NCBI GenBank assembly: GCA_016777585.1
Contig: JADHRD010000007.1
Location: 1 to 43,258 of the forward strand
Source of the DNA: Rhodospirillales bacterium
GTDB lineage: Bacteria > Pseudomonadota > Alphaproteobacteria > Rhodospirillales > UBA2165
DNA: 43,258 nucleotides
Direction of reading: 5' to 3'
A program made the translations under genes and the position numbers. Below the pieces are notes generated by a model. The model made no database searches, was not told where the DNA came from, and saw nothing but the letters and a program-made list of their open reading frames with translations. Position 1 is the stretch's first letter; every line of letters starts with the position of its first letter. Of this stretch, positions 18,706 to 27,929 are shown in pieces.

Positions 18706-20838
18706 ATGGTCAGAATATTACAATTAATTGCCAAAGTAGCGTTTATTTTACCTTTTGTATTTCCTCGACTGGGTTTGGCTGAAGAAGTCTCCTCAAATTG
18801 GATCAATACTGATCATACGTCAGTAAGGCTTTTTGTTACAAATCTGGAGCCCAAAAAAAATATTAAGAAACTATTAGTTGGGCTTCATTTCAAATTAAAA
18901 GATGGTTGGAAAATCTACTGGAGGTCGCCGGGCGATGCTGGCTATCCTCCCAAAATAAATTGGAATCAATCAGAAAATATAAGCAATATAGATTTTAAAT
19001 GGCCTATTCCATCTAGGTTTTCAATAAGCGATATTGAAACCCTTGGATATAAAAGTGAAGTGGTATTTCCAATTTATTTAAATATTAAAGATAATACAAA
19101 AAATACCCTATTACGTGCTGATTTAAACTATCTAGCGTGTAACAAGGTCTGCATTCCATATGCAACAAAACTATTTCTCAACCCCAGTACCGAGATTGCG
19201 CGACATATATTAACTTTAAATAACAAATTAATAACCAAATATTTGGCACAAATCCCAATTATTGATAATAACAGTTTATTCAAACTTAAGAGTATCAAAT
19301 ACACTAGAGCGATTTCCGAGACGGTCAACGCGATTCAAAAAGGCAATCTCTTAATTAAATTTCAGAGTTCTCGTCCATTTAAGAACCCGGATCTGCTCAT
19401 TGAAGGCCCCGAGCTTACGTTCTTTGGTAAACCAAACTTTGATATTAGTAAAAATAAATTATTAACTACAATAATGGTTCCTTTTACAGAGGAGGACAAC
19501 ACGAGTCTGCTAAATAAAAATTTACAACTTACCCTTATTGATAATGGTATTGCCGTTGAGACAAACTCTGTGGTTCGTGTTTCAAATACCCTATCAAATA
19601 ATTCAATACCCAACGCTTCGTACTCACTTTATTTCATACTGTTAATTGCATTACTCGGTGGATTGATTTTAAACCTTATGCCCTGCGTGCTGCCCGTAAT
19701 TATATTAAAAATCTTCTCCATAATGTCGCAGGGTGGTGCCAAAAATATAGTTGTTCGTAAAAATTTCTTTGCTAATGCACTGGGTATAATAATTTCGTTT
19801 CTAATTATAGGTATTATTTTATCTTTACTTAAATTAGCGGGATCAACGGTAGGCTGGGGAATACAGTTCCAGCACCCCTGGTTCATTGTAGGTTTATGCA
19901 TAATTATAGTCGTTTTTTCACTTAACATATTTGGTATATTTGAGATACGATCGCCGGAATGGGTGAACCGCAGAACCGGCTTAAATTTATCTAGCCAAAA
20001 TAGTCAAGAAAACTTTAGTGCTAATTTTTTCAATGGTGCATTCGCTACACTTTTAGCAACACCATGCTCTGCTCCTTTTCTTGGTACCGCAGTCGGGTTC
20101 GCATTAGCGGGTGAAACATGGGAGATTTTACTAATCTTTATCGCGCTTGGGATTGGCATGGCTCTACCCTACCTTGTTTTTTGTGTTTTCCCTGCTCTAG
20201 CCAGAAAGATGCCAAAACCCGGTAATTGGATGCAAATTGTAAAAAAAATTCTTGGGTTAGTGCTCATTGCAACTGCCCTGTGGTTATTAAATATATTGGC
20301 ATCTCAACATAGTCCAATGATATCAATATTGGTTTTTCTATCACTAGTACTATTATCTATAGTCCTAATTTTACGCAATAAAATAGGGAAATTAAGCGGA
20401 ATAATTTACATATTAATCTTAATAATTGGACCAATGTCGAGTCCTTATATTTTAGAGAAGTCAGAGAAAATCAATGAAGTTAAGCAAAATACTATTTGGA
20501 AGAAATTTATAGTTAAAGATATAGAAAAACTAATATTTGAAGAAAAAACTATTCTAATAGACATCACAGCAGATTGGTGCATTACCTGCCAAGTCAATAA
20601 GATTGGAGTTTTAGATAGTGATGAGATACAAAATTATATTAAAGACAACAAAATAGTCGCTTTACGTGGTGATTGGACAAATCAAGACAGTCAAATAACG
20701 AACTACCTTCAAAAATTTGGCCGCTACGGGATTCCGTTTAATGCAGTCTACGGCCCAAAAATTCCCAATGGAATTGCCCTTCCAGAATTACTCACAAAAG
20801 AGAGTGTTATCAAACTACTTCAGGGAGCATCAAAATAA
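18706..20838 (+). CDS. Protein-disulfide reductase, DsbD/ScsB family
   Basis: A 710-residue inner-membrane thiol reductase. After a signal peptide comes a periplasmic beta-rich domain (residues 25-300; LHFKLKDGWKIYWRSPGDAG and LNYLACNKVCIPY are typical of the ScsB/DsbD-like N-domain), then eight membrane helices with the transport cysteines in LNLMPCVLPVIILK and LLATPCSAPFLGTAVGF, and a C-terminal thioredoxin domain with the active site ADWCITC near residue 620. It carries electrons from cytoplasmic thioredoxin to periplasmic thiol proteins, for example for cytochrome maturation or isomerases. The N-domain is nearer ScsB-type than classical DsbD, so I give no symbol. Confidence 0.9.
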   Translation: MVRILQLIAKVAFILPFVFPRLGLAEEVSSNWINTDHTSVRLFVTNLEPKKNIKKLLVGLHFKLKDGWKIYWRSPGDAGYPPKINWNQSENISNIDFKWPIPSRFSISDIETLGYKSEVVFPIYLNIKDNTKNTLLRADLNYLACNKVCIPYATKLFLNPSTEIARHILTLNNKLITKYLAQIPIIDNNSLFKLKSIKYTRAISETVNAIQKGNLLIKFQSSRPFKNPDLLIEGPELTFFGKPNFDISKNKLLTTIMVPFTEEDNTSLLNKNLQLTLIDNGIAVETNSVVRVSNTLSNNSIPNASYSLYFILLIALLGGLILNLMPCVLPVIILKIFSIMSQGGAKNIVVRKNFFANALGIIISFLIIGIILSLLKLAGSTVGWGIQFQHPWFIVGLCIIIVVFSLNIFGIFEIRSPEWVNRRTGLNLSSQNSQENFSANFFNGAFATLLATPCSAPFLGTAVGFALAGETWEILLIFIALGIGMALPYLVFCVFPALARKMPKPGNWMQIVKKILGLVLIATALWLLNILASQHSPMISILVFLSLVLLSIVLILRNKIGKLSGIIYILILIIGPMSSPYILEKSEKINEVKQNTIWKKFIVKDIEKLIFEEKTILIDITADWCITCQVNKIGVLDSDEIQNYIKDNKIVALRGDWTNQDSQITNYLQKFGRYGIPFNAVYGPKIPNGIALPELLTKESVIKLLQGASK

Positions 20839-21024
20839 ATAATTTATCTCAATTATTATGATTTTACTGAATAACTCTTCACTAATGCCATTTATACACC
20901 ATGAGATCTTGATAACTTTTTAAGGAGTCCAATCTGCTCCTGCCTCTTATAAAGATTATGATTTGGGTCAATGTGAAGTGTTTCTGTCCACCAACCTGCA
21001 AACTACTCAGCTTCCAAATTCTTT

Positions 21025-21810
21025 CTAAAGCATTTTCTGATATTTAGGCCATGCTTTTCTTCCATTTTCAATCATGAACGTTCTAAGCTCTTCTGGAAAA
21101 TATTCAAAAATTGCGGGTTGAAAACTCGGCCGCGATTTTACATTTTCAAACCACCGTGTAACATTAGGACGTTTATCCCACATCTTCATAAGGCTAAGCA
21201 TTTCCAAACGATTTAAATAGGGTGTGAGTGCTGTATCAGCCAGAGTATACTCATTACTAACGAGCCAATTAGTGTCTTGGAGTGATGTTTCCATATCACC
21301 CAATAATTTATTAAACAGCTGGATAGCAGCTTTTACATCGGGAGCATTGAAACCATCATAGATCCAGCCACGTTTACGCGCACGCCAGAATGGGTCTGGA
21401 TCATTCTCTATATGCTCCTCTACCTCCTCAGGCGATTGTTCCATAATTTTATGCCGGTGCGTCGCCACATAGGTTATTGGGCGAACGGAAGGGTGCACTT
21501 CCTCGTCAACCAACTTTGTCCATAATCGCATATTTGCCTGTATGAGGGGATCCTTAGGCTTAAGTTTTGGTCCAGAAAAAGCATCATCCACATATTCGCA
21601 TATGACAGTAGACTCGCGAATAACTTGACCGTCATGAACTAGCGTTGGAACAACCGCCTTTGGATTAAGCTTTAGATATTTAGGGTTATGATGTTCCCCA
21701 GCAAGTATATCTAAATAATGCCCATCCCACTTTATGCCTTTTTCAGCTAGGGCGAGCCTTACTTTTGCAGCACAAACTGATGATCCATGATGATATAGCT
21801 CAATCGACAT
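21025..21810 (-). CDS. Glutathione S-transferase family protein
   Basis: A 261-residue protein with an N-terminal thioredoxin-fold GST domain (IELYHHGSSVCAAKVRLAL with Ser/Cys at the active-site turn, VVPTLVHDGQVIRESTVIC with the cis-proline and glutathione-binding ES pair) and an all-helical C-terminal domain containing the N-cap motif region NEYTLADTALTPYLNRLEML. An insertion at about 115-150 (VEEHIENDPDPFWRARKRG) makes it longer than typical GSTs. The substrate is unknown. The ATG is 8 bp downstream of the coq7 stop on the same strand, so it probably closes the operon yqaA-dsbB-coq7-gst. Confidence 0.88.
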   Translation of the reverse strand: MSIELYHHGSSVCAAKVRLALAEKGIKWDGHYLDILAGEHHNPKYLKLNPKAVVPTLVHDGQVIRESTVICEYVDDAFSGPKLKPKDPLIQANMRLWTKLVDEEVHPSVRPITYVATHRHKIMEQSPEEVEEHIENDPDPFWRARKRGWIYDGFNAPDVKAAIQLFNKLLGDMETSLQDTNWLVSNEYTLADTALTPYLNRLEMLSLMKMWDKRPNVTRWFENVKSRPSFQPAIFEYFPEELRTFMIENGRKAWPKYQKML

Positions 21811-21818
21811 ATTTTTTC

Positions 21819-22391
21819 CTAAATACGCTCAGAGAGCCAGATGGCAAGCCTAGATCCAGACTTAATTGCTTTTGTTAATACAGGATAACCAGGAGCATCT
21901 AATGCATCATTATCTAATGCGATATTACGGTGCTCAATTTCTTCCTCTCTGAAATCTTCAATAATTGACTTTAACTCTGTTTCAGATTGTTTTTCAGGAA
22001 TAGCATTCAGTCGATCATATTGATCGGCATAATGTTCTTCGATGACCTCCTCAACAGCAACCGTGCATGCCATAGCTGCCTCTTTTCCAAGTTTTGCAGT
22101 TGCAAACCCAAGTGCATAACCAGCAACATGCCAAAGCGGGCTCAAAACAGTGGGCCTAACTCTCCGTTTTACAATTAATTCACTAAATTTTTCAAGGTGA
22201 CGCCTTTCTGCCATTTCCATCTCACGAATAACCTCACCTTCTTTCGTATCGGCGAGAACGGATAGTTGGCCCTCATAAATCCTCTTAGCACCGTATTCTC
22301 CAGCATGATTTACACGTATCATTCGTTCGACCATTTCATTTTGGGTTAAGTCCCCAGGTAATCGCCCAAATTTATTTTTATCACTAGCCAT
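21819..22391 (-). CDS. coq7: Demethoxyubiquinone hydroxylase Coq7
   Basis: A 190-residue di-iron hydroxylase of ubiquinone synthesis. The ferritin-like four-helix bundle carries the iron ligands in MIRVNHAGEYGAKRIYEGQ (near 24-42), MEMAERRHLEKF (near 70), AVEEVIEEHYADQ (near 125) and EEEIEHRNIALD (near 160). It adds the C6 hydroxyl to demethoxyubiquinone at the membrane, a step that needs oxygen. The short single-bundle form is typical of alphaproteobacteria and mitochondria. It is flanked by dsbB and a GST gene on the same strand. Confidence 0.95.
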   Translation of the reverse strand: MASDKNKFGRLPGDLTQNEMVERMIRVNHAGEYGAKRIYEGQLSVLADTKEGEVIREMEMAERRHLEKFSELIVKRRVRPTVLSPLWHVAGYALGFATAKLGKEAAMACTVAVEEVIEEHYADQYDRLNAIPEKQSETELKSIIEDFREEEIEHRNIALDNDALDAPGYPVLTKAIKSGSRLAIWLSERI

Positions 22392-22417
22392 AATTCAGTC
22401 ATTCTCCAATCACTATG

Positions 22418-22906
22418 TTATGAGTGCGGTGTCGCCAAACGGCCACTAAAAATGCTAAATAAACCAAGCACTGAAGAGGCAATTATATTATAAACGCTCA
22501 TCGAAAGTCCAAACAAGGTCCATTCTACCTCATCACACCTTTTAGGCATTTTTGTCAATAATTTTTCTTGAAACTCAATAAAATTCTTAGGTAAAGTCTG
22601 TATTTGACTACAACTCTCTGATCCGCTCCACCAAAATTGTTCAACGCCGAAATGATAAAAAGCCAAAAAAGCACTGATAAAGAATATTAACCCTATGCAG
22701 ATCTGAATATTTCTGTGATCTGCCATTCTGATACTTAACGACAAAAGACTGAGTACTATCACTGCAAAGTATGGAATGCGTTGATAATAGCACAAAACAC
22801 AAGGCTCAAAACCAAACCCGTATTGAGAAATATATGCCACGGCTAATGCAAATATTGATGTGACTAAAATTAGCACAATGGGCATTTTTTTTATGAAAAA
22901 AAACAT
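22418..22906 (-). CDS. dsbB: Disulfide bond formation protein DsbB
   Basis: A 162-residue protein with four membrane helices. The first periplasmic loop holds the CVLC active site (FGFEPCVLCYYQRIPY), the quinone-adjacent cysteine pair, and the second loop holds SESCSQ and KRCDEVEW, matching the CX..C pair that contacts DsbA. It reoxidises DsbA and passes electrons to ubiquinone. The gene sits between yqaA and coq7, a neighbourhood common in alphaproteobacteria; only 12 bp separate it from yqaA upstream. Confidence 0.92.
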   Translation of the reverse strand: MFFFIKKMPIVLILVTSIFALAVAYISQYGFGFEPCVLCYYQRIPYFAVIVLSLLSLSIRMADHRNIQICIGLIFFISAFLAFYHFGVEQFWWSGSESCSQIQTLPKNFIEFQEKLLTKMPKRCDEVEWTLFGLSMSVYNIIASSVLGLFSIFSGRLATPHS

Positions 22907-22918
22907 AGTAGATTTATT

Positions 22919-23500
22919 CTAAAGCAAAATTTTTATTAAAACAAAGCCACCTAATAAAAGAAACATGCCAATTATAAAAAGAAGTCCAAGACTTCGCTCA
23001 ATGAAAGCCTGGATTGGAGATCCATATTTCCAGAGTAGAGCAGCGATGATATAGAACCTTACACCTCTGGCTAAAATAGATGAGAAAATAAAAATAGGAA
23101 GATTCAATTCTGTTACCCCACTCAGTATCGTAATAACTTTATAAGGGAATGGGGTTATTCCTGCAAAAAAGACAGCCCATGAACCCCAATTATTGTAACT
23201 TTCTTTAAATTCCGTGAACTTAATTCCATGATTATAAAAATCTAGTATTGGTCGTCCAATTTGGTCAAACATATAAAAACCAATGCCATATCCAAAAATT
23301 CCACCTAAAACAGAGGCAAACGTGCAAATCCCAGCAATTAACCAAGCTCTTTTTTTAGCTGCCAAAATCATTGGAATAAGAATAATATCTGGTGGAATTG
23401 GAAAAATAGAGCTCTCAACAAACGCAATAAAAGCCAAAGCAAATAATGCGTATTTATGCGAAGCCAGATTTAGCGTCCAACTATAAACTCGATTTAGCAT
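22919..23500 (-). CDS. YqaA/DedA-like VTT-domain membrane protein
   Basis: A 193-residue membrane protein of the SNARE-associated/VTT superfamily. Characteristic segments are FVESSIFPIPPDIILIPMILA near residue 28 with the reentrant-loop glutamate and prolines, GIFGYGIGFYMFDQIGRPIL near 68, and FFAGITPFPYKVITILSGV near 112 with the second reentrant loop. Family members are linked to envelope integrity and lipid scrambling or undecaprenyl-phosphate recycling. It is the likely first gene of the yqaA-dsbB-coq7-gst group. Confidence 0.88.
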   Translation of the reverse strand: MLNRVYSWTLNLASHKYALFALAFIAFVESSIFPIPPDIILIPMILAAKKRAWLIAGICTFASVLGGIFGYGIGFYMFDQIGRPILDFYNHGIKFTEFKESYNNWGSWAVFFAGITPFPYKVITILSGVTELNLPIFIFSSILARGVRFYIIAALLWKYGSPIQAFIERSLGLLFIIGMFLLLGGFVLIKILL

Positions 23501-23613
23501 TGCAAGATACTCGTCAGTTTACACTAATAGTTAATTTTTATAATCTTCTTATTAAACGTTTTCTAGTTAATCAGTGATGATAAGGAAGAATGATTAATGC
23601 ACCAATGGTAAAG

Positions 23614-24219
23614 TCAATTCCCCTTTGGTGGCAATAATGGTTTTGTAATTGTAAGAGGATCTGCCAAGGTCCAAAGTTGACGCTCAACTGATAAATCCGA
23701 ACAGGTGCGCATGGACAAGGAACGAGCCTTTGCTCGGGTAGGTAAACGTTTGCCCCCTCTGGTTAATCTTGAGGGCTCTGATCCAATTGTTAAACAAAGA
23801 TGTGGATGATCCAGTAACCTTAATTTTGCCTCGATCATTTGCCAATTAGTTAGTTTTCCATCTAAACATCTTCGTAAAATTATTTTTGAGCCCTCTTCAG
23901 CTTTTTCAGCGGCCAAACATCTATCATAATAGGGCATTCTGAGTTTATTCGAGTTGATTGAGGATTTTTCAAAACGTTCATCAAGATTCCACATGCCTTC
24001 CTTACAACTATGCACCATCATATGACCATTAACTTTCACACGATCTTTATGTCCTGGAATATCAACACATAAATGACGAGGCTCGTCTAATGGCAAAGCA
24101 GATTTCAAAAATACACCGTTCTCAATATTATAAAATTGTGCACTCGAGATGGAAATCATGAATAAATTCAGCAAAATAGAAATGAGATAAAAAGTTAGAG
24201 TAGTTTTATAATTTAACAT
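23614..24219 (-). CDS. Secreted ricin-type beta-trefoil lectin-like protein
   Basis: About 201 residues. A signal peptide (TLTFYLISILLNLFMISISSA) precedes a domain with ricin B-type repeats: LCVDIPG, MMVHSCKEGMWNLDERF, RCLAAEKAEEGSKIILRRC, NWQMI, LCLTIG and SMRTCSDLSVERQLW, with regularly spaced Cys, Leu-Cys and QxW-like blocks that define the beta-trefoil. Such domains usually bind carbohydrate, but no enzyme is attached. The frame opens at a TTG (24228); the ATG at 24219 is preferred. The gene stands alone beside the polysaccharide locus, so a role with the surface glycan is possible but not shown. Confidence 0.7.
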   Translation of the reverse strand: MLNYKTTLTFYLISILLNLFMISISSAQFYNIENGVFLKSALPLDEPRHLCVDIPGHKDRVKVNGHMMVHSCKEGMWNLDERFEKSSINSNKLRMPYYDRCLAAEKAEEGSKIILRRCLDGKLTNWQMIEAKLRLLDHPHLCLTIGSEPSRLTRGGKRLPTRAKARSLSMRTCSDLSVERQLWTLADPLTITKPLLPPKGN

Positions 24220-24228
24220 ACGATACAA

Positions 24229-24683
24229 ACCTAAAAAATTACTGAAAAAAAATACTTTGTATAACCTTGGAAAGAAATAGGAAATGATTTATTCAAAAAT
24301 TTTATAGTTTAATTAAAAATTAATCCAATAAAATGAATGAAATAAAATTATAATTAGAACTTACAGTCTTCATTTTATCTATAAATACAGCTATTTTATG
24401 ATTTGCAGAGTAAATATAAGGAACAAATATCTCTGAATTGTTAAATTCATATTTTAATTTTAAAACAATTAATGCTCAGATGAATTCAAGTTGATTTAAC
24501 GTTGCTATACAGTTTTTACAGTGCAACTATGCCCATAAACAATAAAATAGTGTGTAATTTTGTAACCTTAAATGTATCATTTACTTATTTCTACTTAATT
24601 GTGAACGACACATACATTTGCAAAAGAACCTATAAAGTTGAAAATGGAAAAATTGTCGTGTTGAATACAAAAAAAGATAATCT
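24229..24683. other. AT-rich intergenic region before the polysaccharide locus
   Basis: About 455 bp, very AT-rich, lying between divergently transcribed genes. I see no RNA gene and no convincing ORF; a 64-codon frame at 24502-24696 overlaps the asnB start and looks like chance. At 24501-24526 GTTGC and GCAAC flank two TACAGT-like words, a weak operator candidate. No JUMPstart-like sequence is visible. Confidence 0.4.
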
Positions 24684-26582
24684 ATGTGCGGCATAGCTGG
24701 AATTATTGGAAGGAGACCTATAAATCCACTAGCCATAGACGAAATGAATCGGGTACAGGCGCACCGCGGCCCAGACGATTCTGGGGTATGGAATTCACAT
24801 AACAAAAATATCACACTAGGGCACCGCCGACTGTCAATAATTGATACTTCCAATGCTGGCCACCAGCCCATGGTCGATGGCGCACAAGTAATCACCTATA
24901 ATGGAGAGATTTATAATTACCTTGAAATTGCCCATAAGCTGAGAGAACTGGGCGTCGAACTAAAAACTGCATCAGACACTGAAGTTCTGCTTAAAGCATA
25001 TCAGCAGTGGGGAGAACACGCGTTAGATGAGTTGAATGGCATGTTCGCATTTGCTATTTACGATAAAACAAATCACATATTATTTTGTGCTCGTGATCGT
25101 TTTGGTGAAAAACCATTTCTTTTTCACCACACCAATGAAAAATTTATATTTGCTTCAGAATATAAGGCAATATTTGCTCTTGAAGGCATCTCAACTAACT
25201 ACGATGAGGCGCGTCTAATGCAATTTCTTTATCATCCAACCCAAGGCTTAGATGATGATATTCAAACATGTTTTAACGATATACAGCAGTTACCGCCGGG
25301 GCATAGCTTAACCTTAAATGTAAACAGTCTTAAATTAAAAATAAAACGTTATTGGGATATCAAGCCTAATGATCAATTTACAAATATGAGCGAGCCTGAA
25401 GCTCAAGCTTATTTCCGCGAATTGTTAACTAATTCAATAAGAATTAGAATGCGCAGTGACGTTCCATTAGGTTCATGTCTCTCGGGGGGCCTTGATTCAA
25501 GCGGAATAGTTTGTATCGCCCGAGAAATTCTAGGTCAAAATAAGACTTACGATGTTTTTACGGGCCGTTTTCCAAATTCTAAATCCGATGAATGGCATTG
25601 GGCAAAGCAAGTTATCAACCATACCTCGGTAACTTCTCATACAGTTAGCCCTCGAGTAGAAGATTTTCGATCGGAATTAAGTGAATTTATATGGTATAAT
25701 GAACTACCGGTGGCCAGTACTAGTCAATATGCGCAATGGTCTGTATTTCGGCTAGCAAAAGACGTTGGAATAACAGTTCTATTGGATGGGCAAGGGGGCG
25801 ACGAACTACTTGCAGGCTACGAGCAATATTTTGAGAAATACTTACAGAGTTTAAATTATTTAACTATTGACGAACAAAAAAGAATTGAAGAACGATATCC
25901 ATTAGCTTTACTCAATCGACGTCAGAAAATAATCAACGGTTTACCCCAACAAATAAGGCATTTTTTAGCTGGAGTAACAGGTAAAGGAAGTGACTTCTCA
26001 TTTGGACTAACGCCAAAACATTCGAGTAATCTTCATCGTTCGCTGCCAGAACCTCCACCTGGAGCAAAACAATTTCATCCACTTGGCGCAACCCTATATA
26101 GAGAAATGCTTCACACACTTCTACCTGTTTTGCTTCGATATGGCGATCGGAATTCCATGGCTCATTCGCGAGAAGTACGCCTCCCCTTTTGTGATCACCG
26201 TCTAGCTGAGTTTACTTTTTCGCTCCCCGCCAATTATCTTATGGGCGAAGCGCAGACCAAACGTTTATTTAGAGGAGCGATGAAAGGGATATTACCGGAG
26301 GGCATACGCACAAGATGGAATAAACAGGGCTTTCTGCCGCCTCAAGCAACGTGGTTTCAACAGAATCTGGCTGAGTATGCGACAGAGATTATAAACCATC
26401 CAGATTTTGAGCAATCTGGGGTCTGGAGAAAAAAATGGTGGCTGACTGTGTTAAAACGTTTCAATGCAGGCGAACTTCACTTAGCCTCCATGCTTTGGCG
26501 CCCCGTCATAGAACATTCTTGGAAAAAATATTTTGTGGACCGACTTAATTCAACCAAACGAATTAATATATTTACAGGGTAA
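24684..26582 (+). CDS. asnB: Asparagine synthase (glutamine-hydrolysing) family protein
   Basis: A 632-residue two-domain enzyme. The N-terminal class II glutaminase begins with the required MCGIAGIIG (Cys2 nucleophile, so the start is fixed) with RGPDDSG, YNGEIYNY and TASDTEVLLKAY blocks; the C-terminal ATP pyrophosphatase has the PP-loop SGGLDSS near residue 265 and DGQGGDELLAGYEQYF near 370. Classical members make asparagine from aspartate, but in exopolysaccharide and O-antigen loci this subfamily often amidates sugar carboxyl groups or peptide-like parts of the glycan. Placement at the head of a glycosyltransferase block favours that role; free asparagine synthesis is the alternative. 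The next gene begins 5 bp downstream. Confidence 0.88.
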   Translation: MCGIAGIIGRRPINPLAIDEMNRVQAHRGPDDSGVWNSHNKNITLGHRRLSIIDTSNAGHQPMVDGAQVITYNGEIYNYLEIAHKLRELGVELKTASDTEVLLKAYQQWGEHALDELNGMFAFAIYDKTNHILFCARDRFGEKPFLFHHTNEKFIFASEYKAIFALEGISTNYDEARLMQFLYHPTQGLDDDIQTCFNDIQQLPPGHSLTLNVNSLKLKIKRYWDIKPNDQFTNMSEPEAQAYFRELLTNSIRIRMRSDVPLGSCLSGGLDSSGIVCIAREILGQNKTYDVFTGRFPNSKSDEWHWAKQVINHTSVTSHTVSPRVEDFRSELSEFIWYNELPVASTSQYAQWSVFRLAKDVGITVLLDGQGGDELLAGYEQYFEKYLQSLNYLTIDEQKRIEERYPLALLNRRQKIINGLPQQIRHFLAGVTGKGSDFSFGLTPKHSSNLHRSLPEPPPGAKQFHPLGATLYREMLHTLLPVLLRYGDRNSMAHSREVRLPFCDHRLAEFTFSLPANYLMGEAQTKRLFRGAMKGILPEGIRTRWNKQGFLPPQATWFQQNLAEYATEIINHPDFEQSGVWRKKWWLTVLKRFNAGELHLASMLWRPVIEHSWKKYFVDRLNSTKRINIFTG

Positions 26583-26587
26583 CACTA

Positions 26588-27835
26588 ATGCGGTTTGTTT
26601 TTATAAATCATTGTCATCCAAATACTAAACATATTTGCGCAACACGAATGCGAGAGTTTTCTTATGCGATAACAAAACTTGGCCATGAGGTAATATTATT
26701 AACAGAGGTTTTTCCGGGAAAAGCAGCTGAAATTTCTCCTGAAGAAACACGTAAGAAAATTAAGAGCCATAATTTTAAGTCTCCGCTTTATCTATCGATT
26801 CAACCTAAAGGCCATCCCTTAATAAAAAGATTGCGAAAAAAACAACTACCTTGGGGCATTCGTCAGGTAGTCGTTATTTGTTATTTTCTTTATTACAAAG
26901 GAGTCTTTACTGATTGGCGAAAAGGTAGCCAAATATATTTGCACCCCATTGCAGACACCTTCAAACCTGATCTAATTTGGGCAACTTTCCTAAATACAGA
27001 TGCATGGAATATAGCTAAAGACTTATCAAAGATTGCAAAAATTTCATGGGTCGGAGACATTAAAGATCCATGGGGAATTTATATTCCACGTCCCTTGAGA
27101 ACGTTTTTAGCAAAACACTTTGATACTTGTTTGGCACTATCTACTTTCTCCAAATTTAACTCAAATGATGTTACGAAATGGTTCAAAGCTCCAACAACCA
27201 CTATTTATAGTGGTTATTCGGAGTGTAATTCCAAACCAGTAAACATTGCTAATTTACATAAAATTAACATTAGCCTTACCGGTGGGATCTACAATTATAA
27301 CGCTCTTAAAGAACTTATTTGGGGTGTTAAGATATGGTTTGACAGGTTAACTGAGATTGAAAAATCGAAAGTACAACTTACGTATGCTGGTCATGATGCC
27401 GAAGCAGTCAAAAAGGTAATGCATCAATTCAATAACTTTTGCCACATTAATCTGATTGGATTTATTCCCCTGGAAAAATTAAAGGAAATTCATGAAAGTT
27501 CAATTGCTAATTTATATATTAAAATTTATACCACCTTTCATCATAAAACGATCGAATTATTATCTGCTGGCCGACCAGTAATTTGTTACCCTTCGGAAAT
27601 TGAGGAAGCAATAAATATTGCGAATAGATCTAATGTTGATCTACATTCGTGTAATAAAGCTGAGGACGTTGCTCAAGCGTTATCTAAAAGCTTAAACACG
27701 AGTTCCATTAATGTATCAAATAATGAGTTCCTCCAAAAATTGACATGGCATAACCAATCTATCAAATTAGAAGCTTTATTTAAAAAAATTTTAGATCTTG
27801 AAAAAATTCATAAAAATAGAAGAATTGATATTTAA
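26588..27835 (+). CDS. Glycosyltransferase, GT4-like (GT-B fold)
   Basis: A 415-residue protein with the outline of a GT-B glycosyltransferase. The N-terminal half opens with FVFINHCHPNTKHICATRMREF followed by KLGHEVILLTE, the first Rossmann-like half; GDIKDPWG near residue 158 recalls the acceptor domain of GT4-like enzymes. In the C-terminal half, LIGFIPLEKL and TTFHHKTIELLSAGRPVICYP match the donor-binding region, where Lys-Thr-Ile-Glu-Leu plays the part of the usual E-x7-E motif. Donor and acceptor are unknown. It is tightly coupled to asnB upstream; the FkbM gene follows after 94 bp. Confidence 0.75.
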   Translation: MRFVFINHCHPNTKHICATRMREFSYAITKLGHEVILLTEVFPGKAAEISPEETRKKIKSHNFKSPLYLSIQPKGHPLIKRLRKKQLPWGIRQVVVICYFLYYKGVFTDWRKGSQIYLHPIADTFKPDLIWATFLNTDAWNIAKDLSKIAKISWVGDIKDPWGIYIPRPLRTFLAKHFDTCLALSTFSKFNSNDVTKWFKAPTTTIYSGYSECNSKPVNIANLHKINISLTGGIYNYNALKELIWGVKIWFDRLTEIEKSKVQLTYAGHDAEAVKKVMHQFNNFCHINLIGFIPLEKLKEIHESSIANLYIKIYTTFHHKTIELLSAGRPVICYPSEIEEAINIANRSNVDLHSCNKAEDVAQALSKSLNTSSINVSNNEFLQKLTWHNQSIKLEALFKKILDLEKIHKNRRIDI

Positions 27836-27929
27836 TTTTTAAAATTTGCCAATAAACTATTATGAAAAATAAACTATAGAAATTTGAGATTTCATTGCAA
27901 TACAAAAATTATATCAGTAAAGGGTAGGA

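Noticed and set aside
20892-21002. A 36-codon minus-strand frame after the GST gene that reads like protein (WWTETLHIDPNHNLYKRQEQ)
   Set aside because: It has no start codon and begins directly after a stop. It may be the decayed end of a gene, but I cannot name a parent family.
24501-24526. TACAGT words flanked by GTTGC/GCAAC, similar to words near the element tRNA
   Set aside because: Short AT-rich words in a long window; a shared 12-base match is suggestive but not enough to propose a second integrase site.
24502-24696. 64-codon plus-strand frame before asnB
   Set aside because: It overlaps the asnB start, has no ribosome binding site and a composition expected of AT-rich intergenic DNA.
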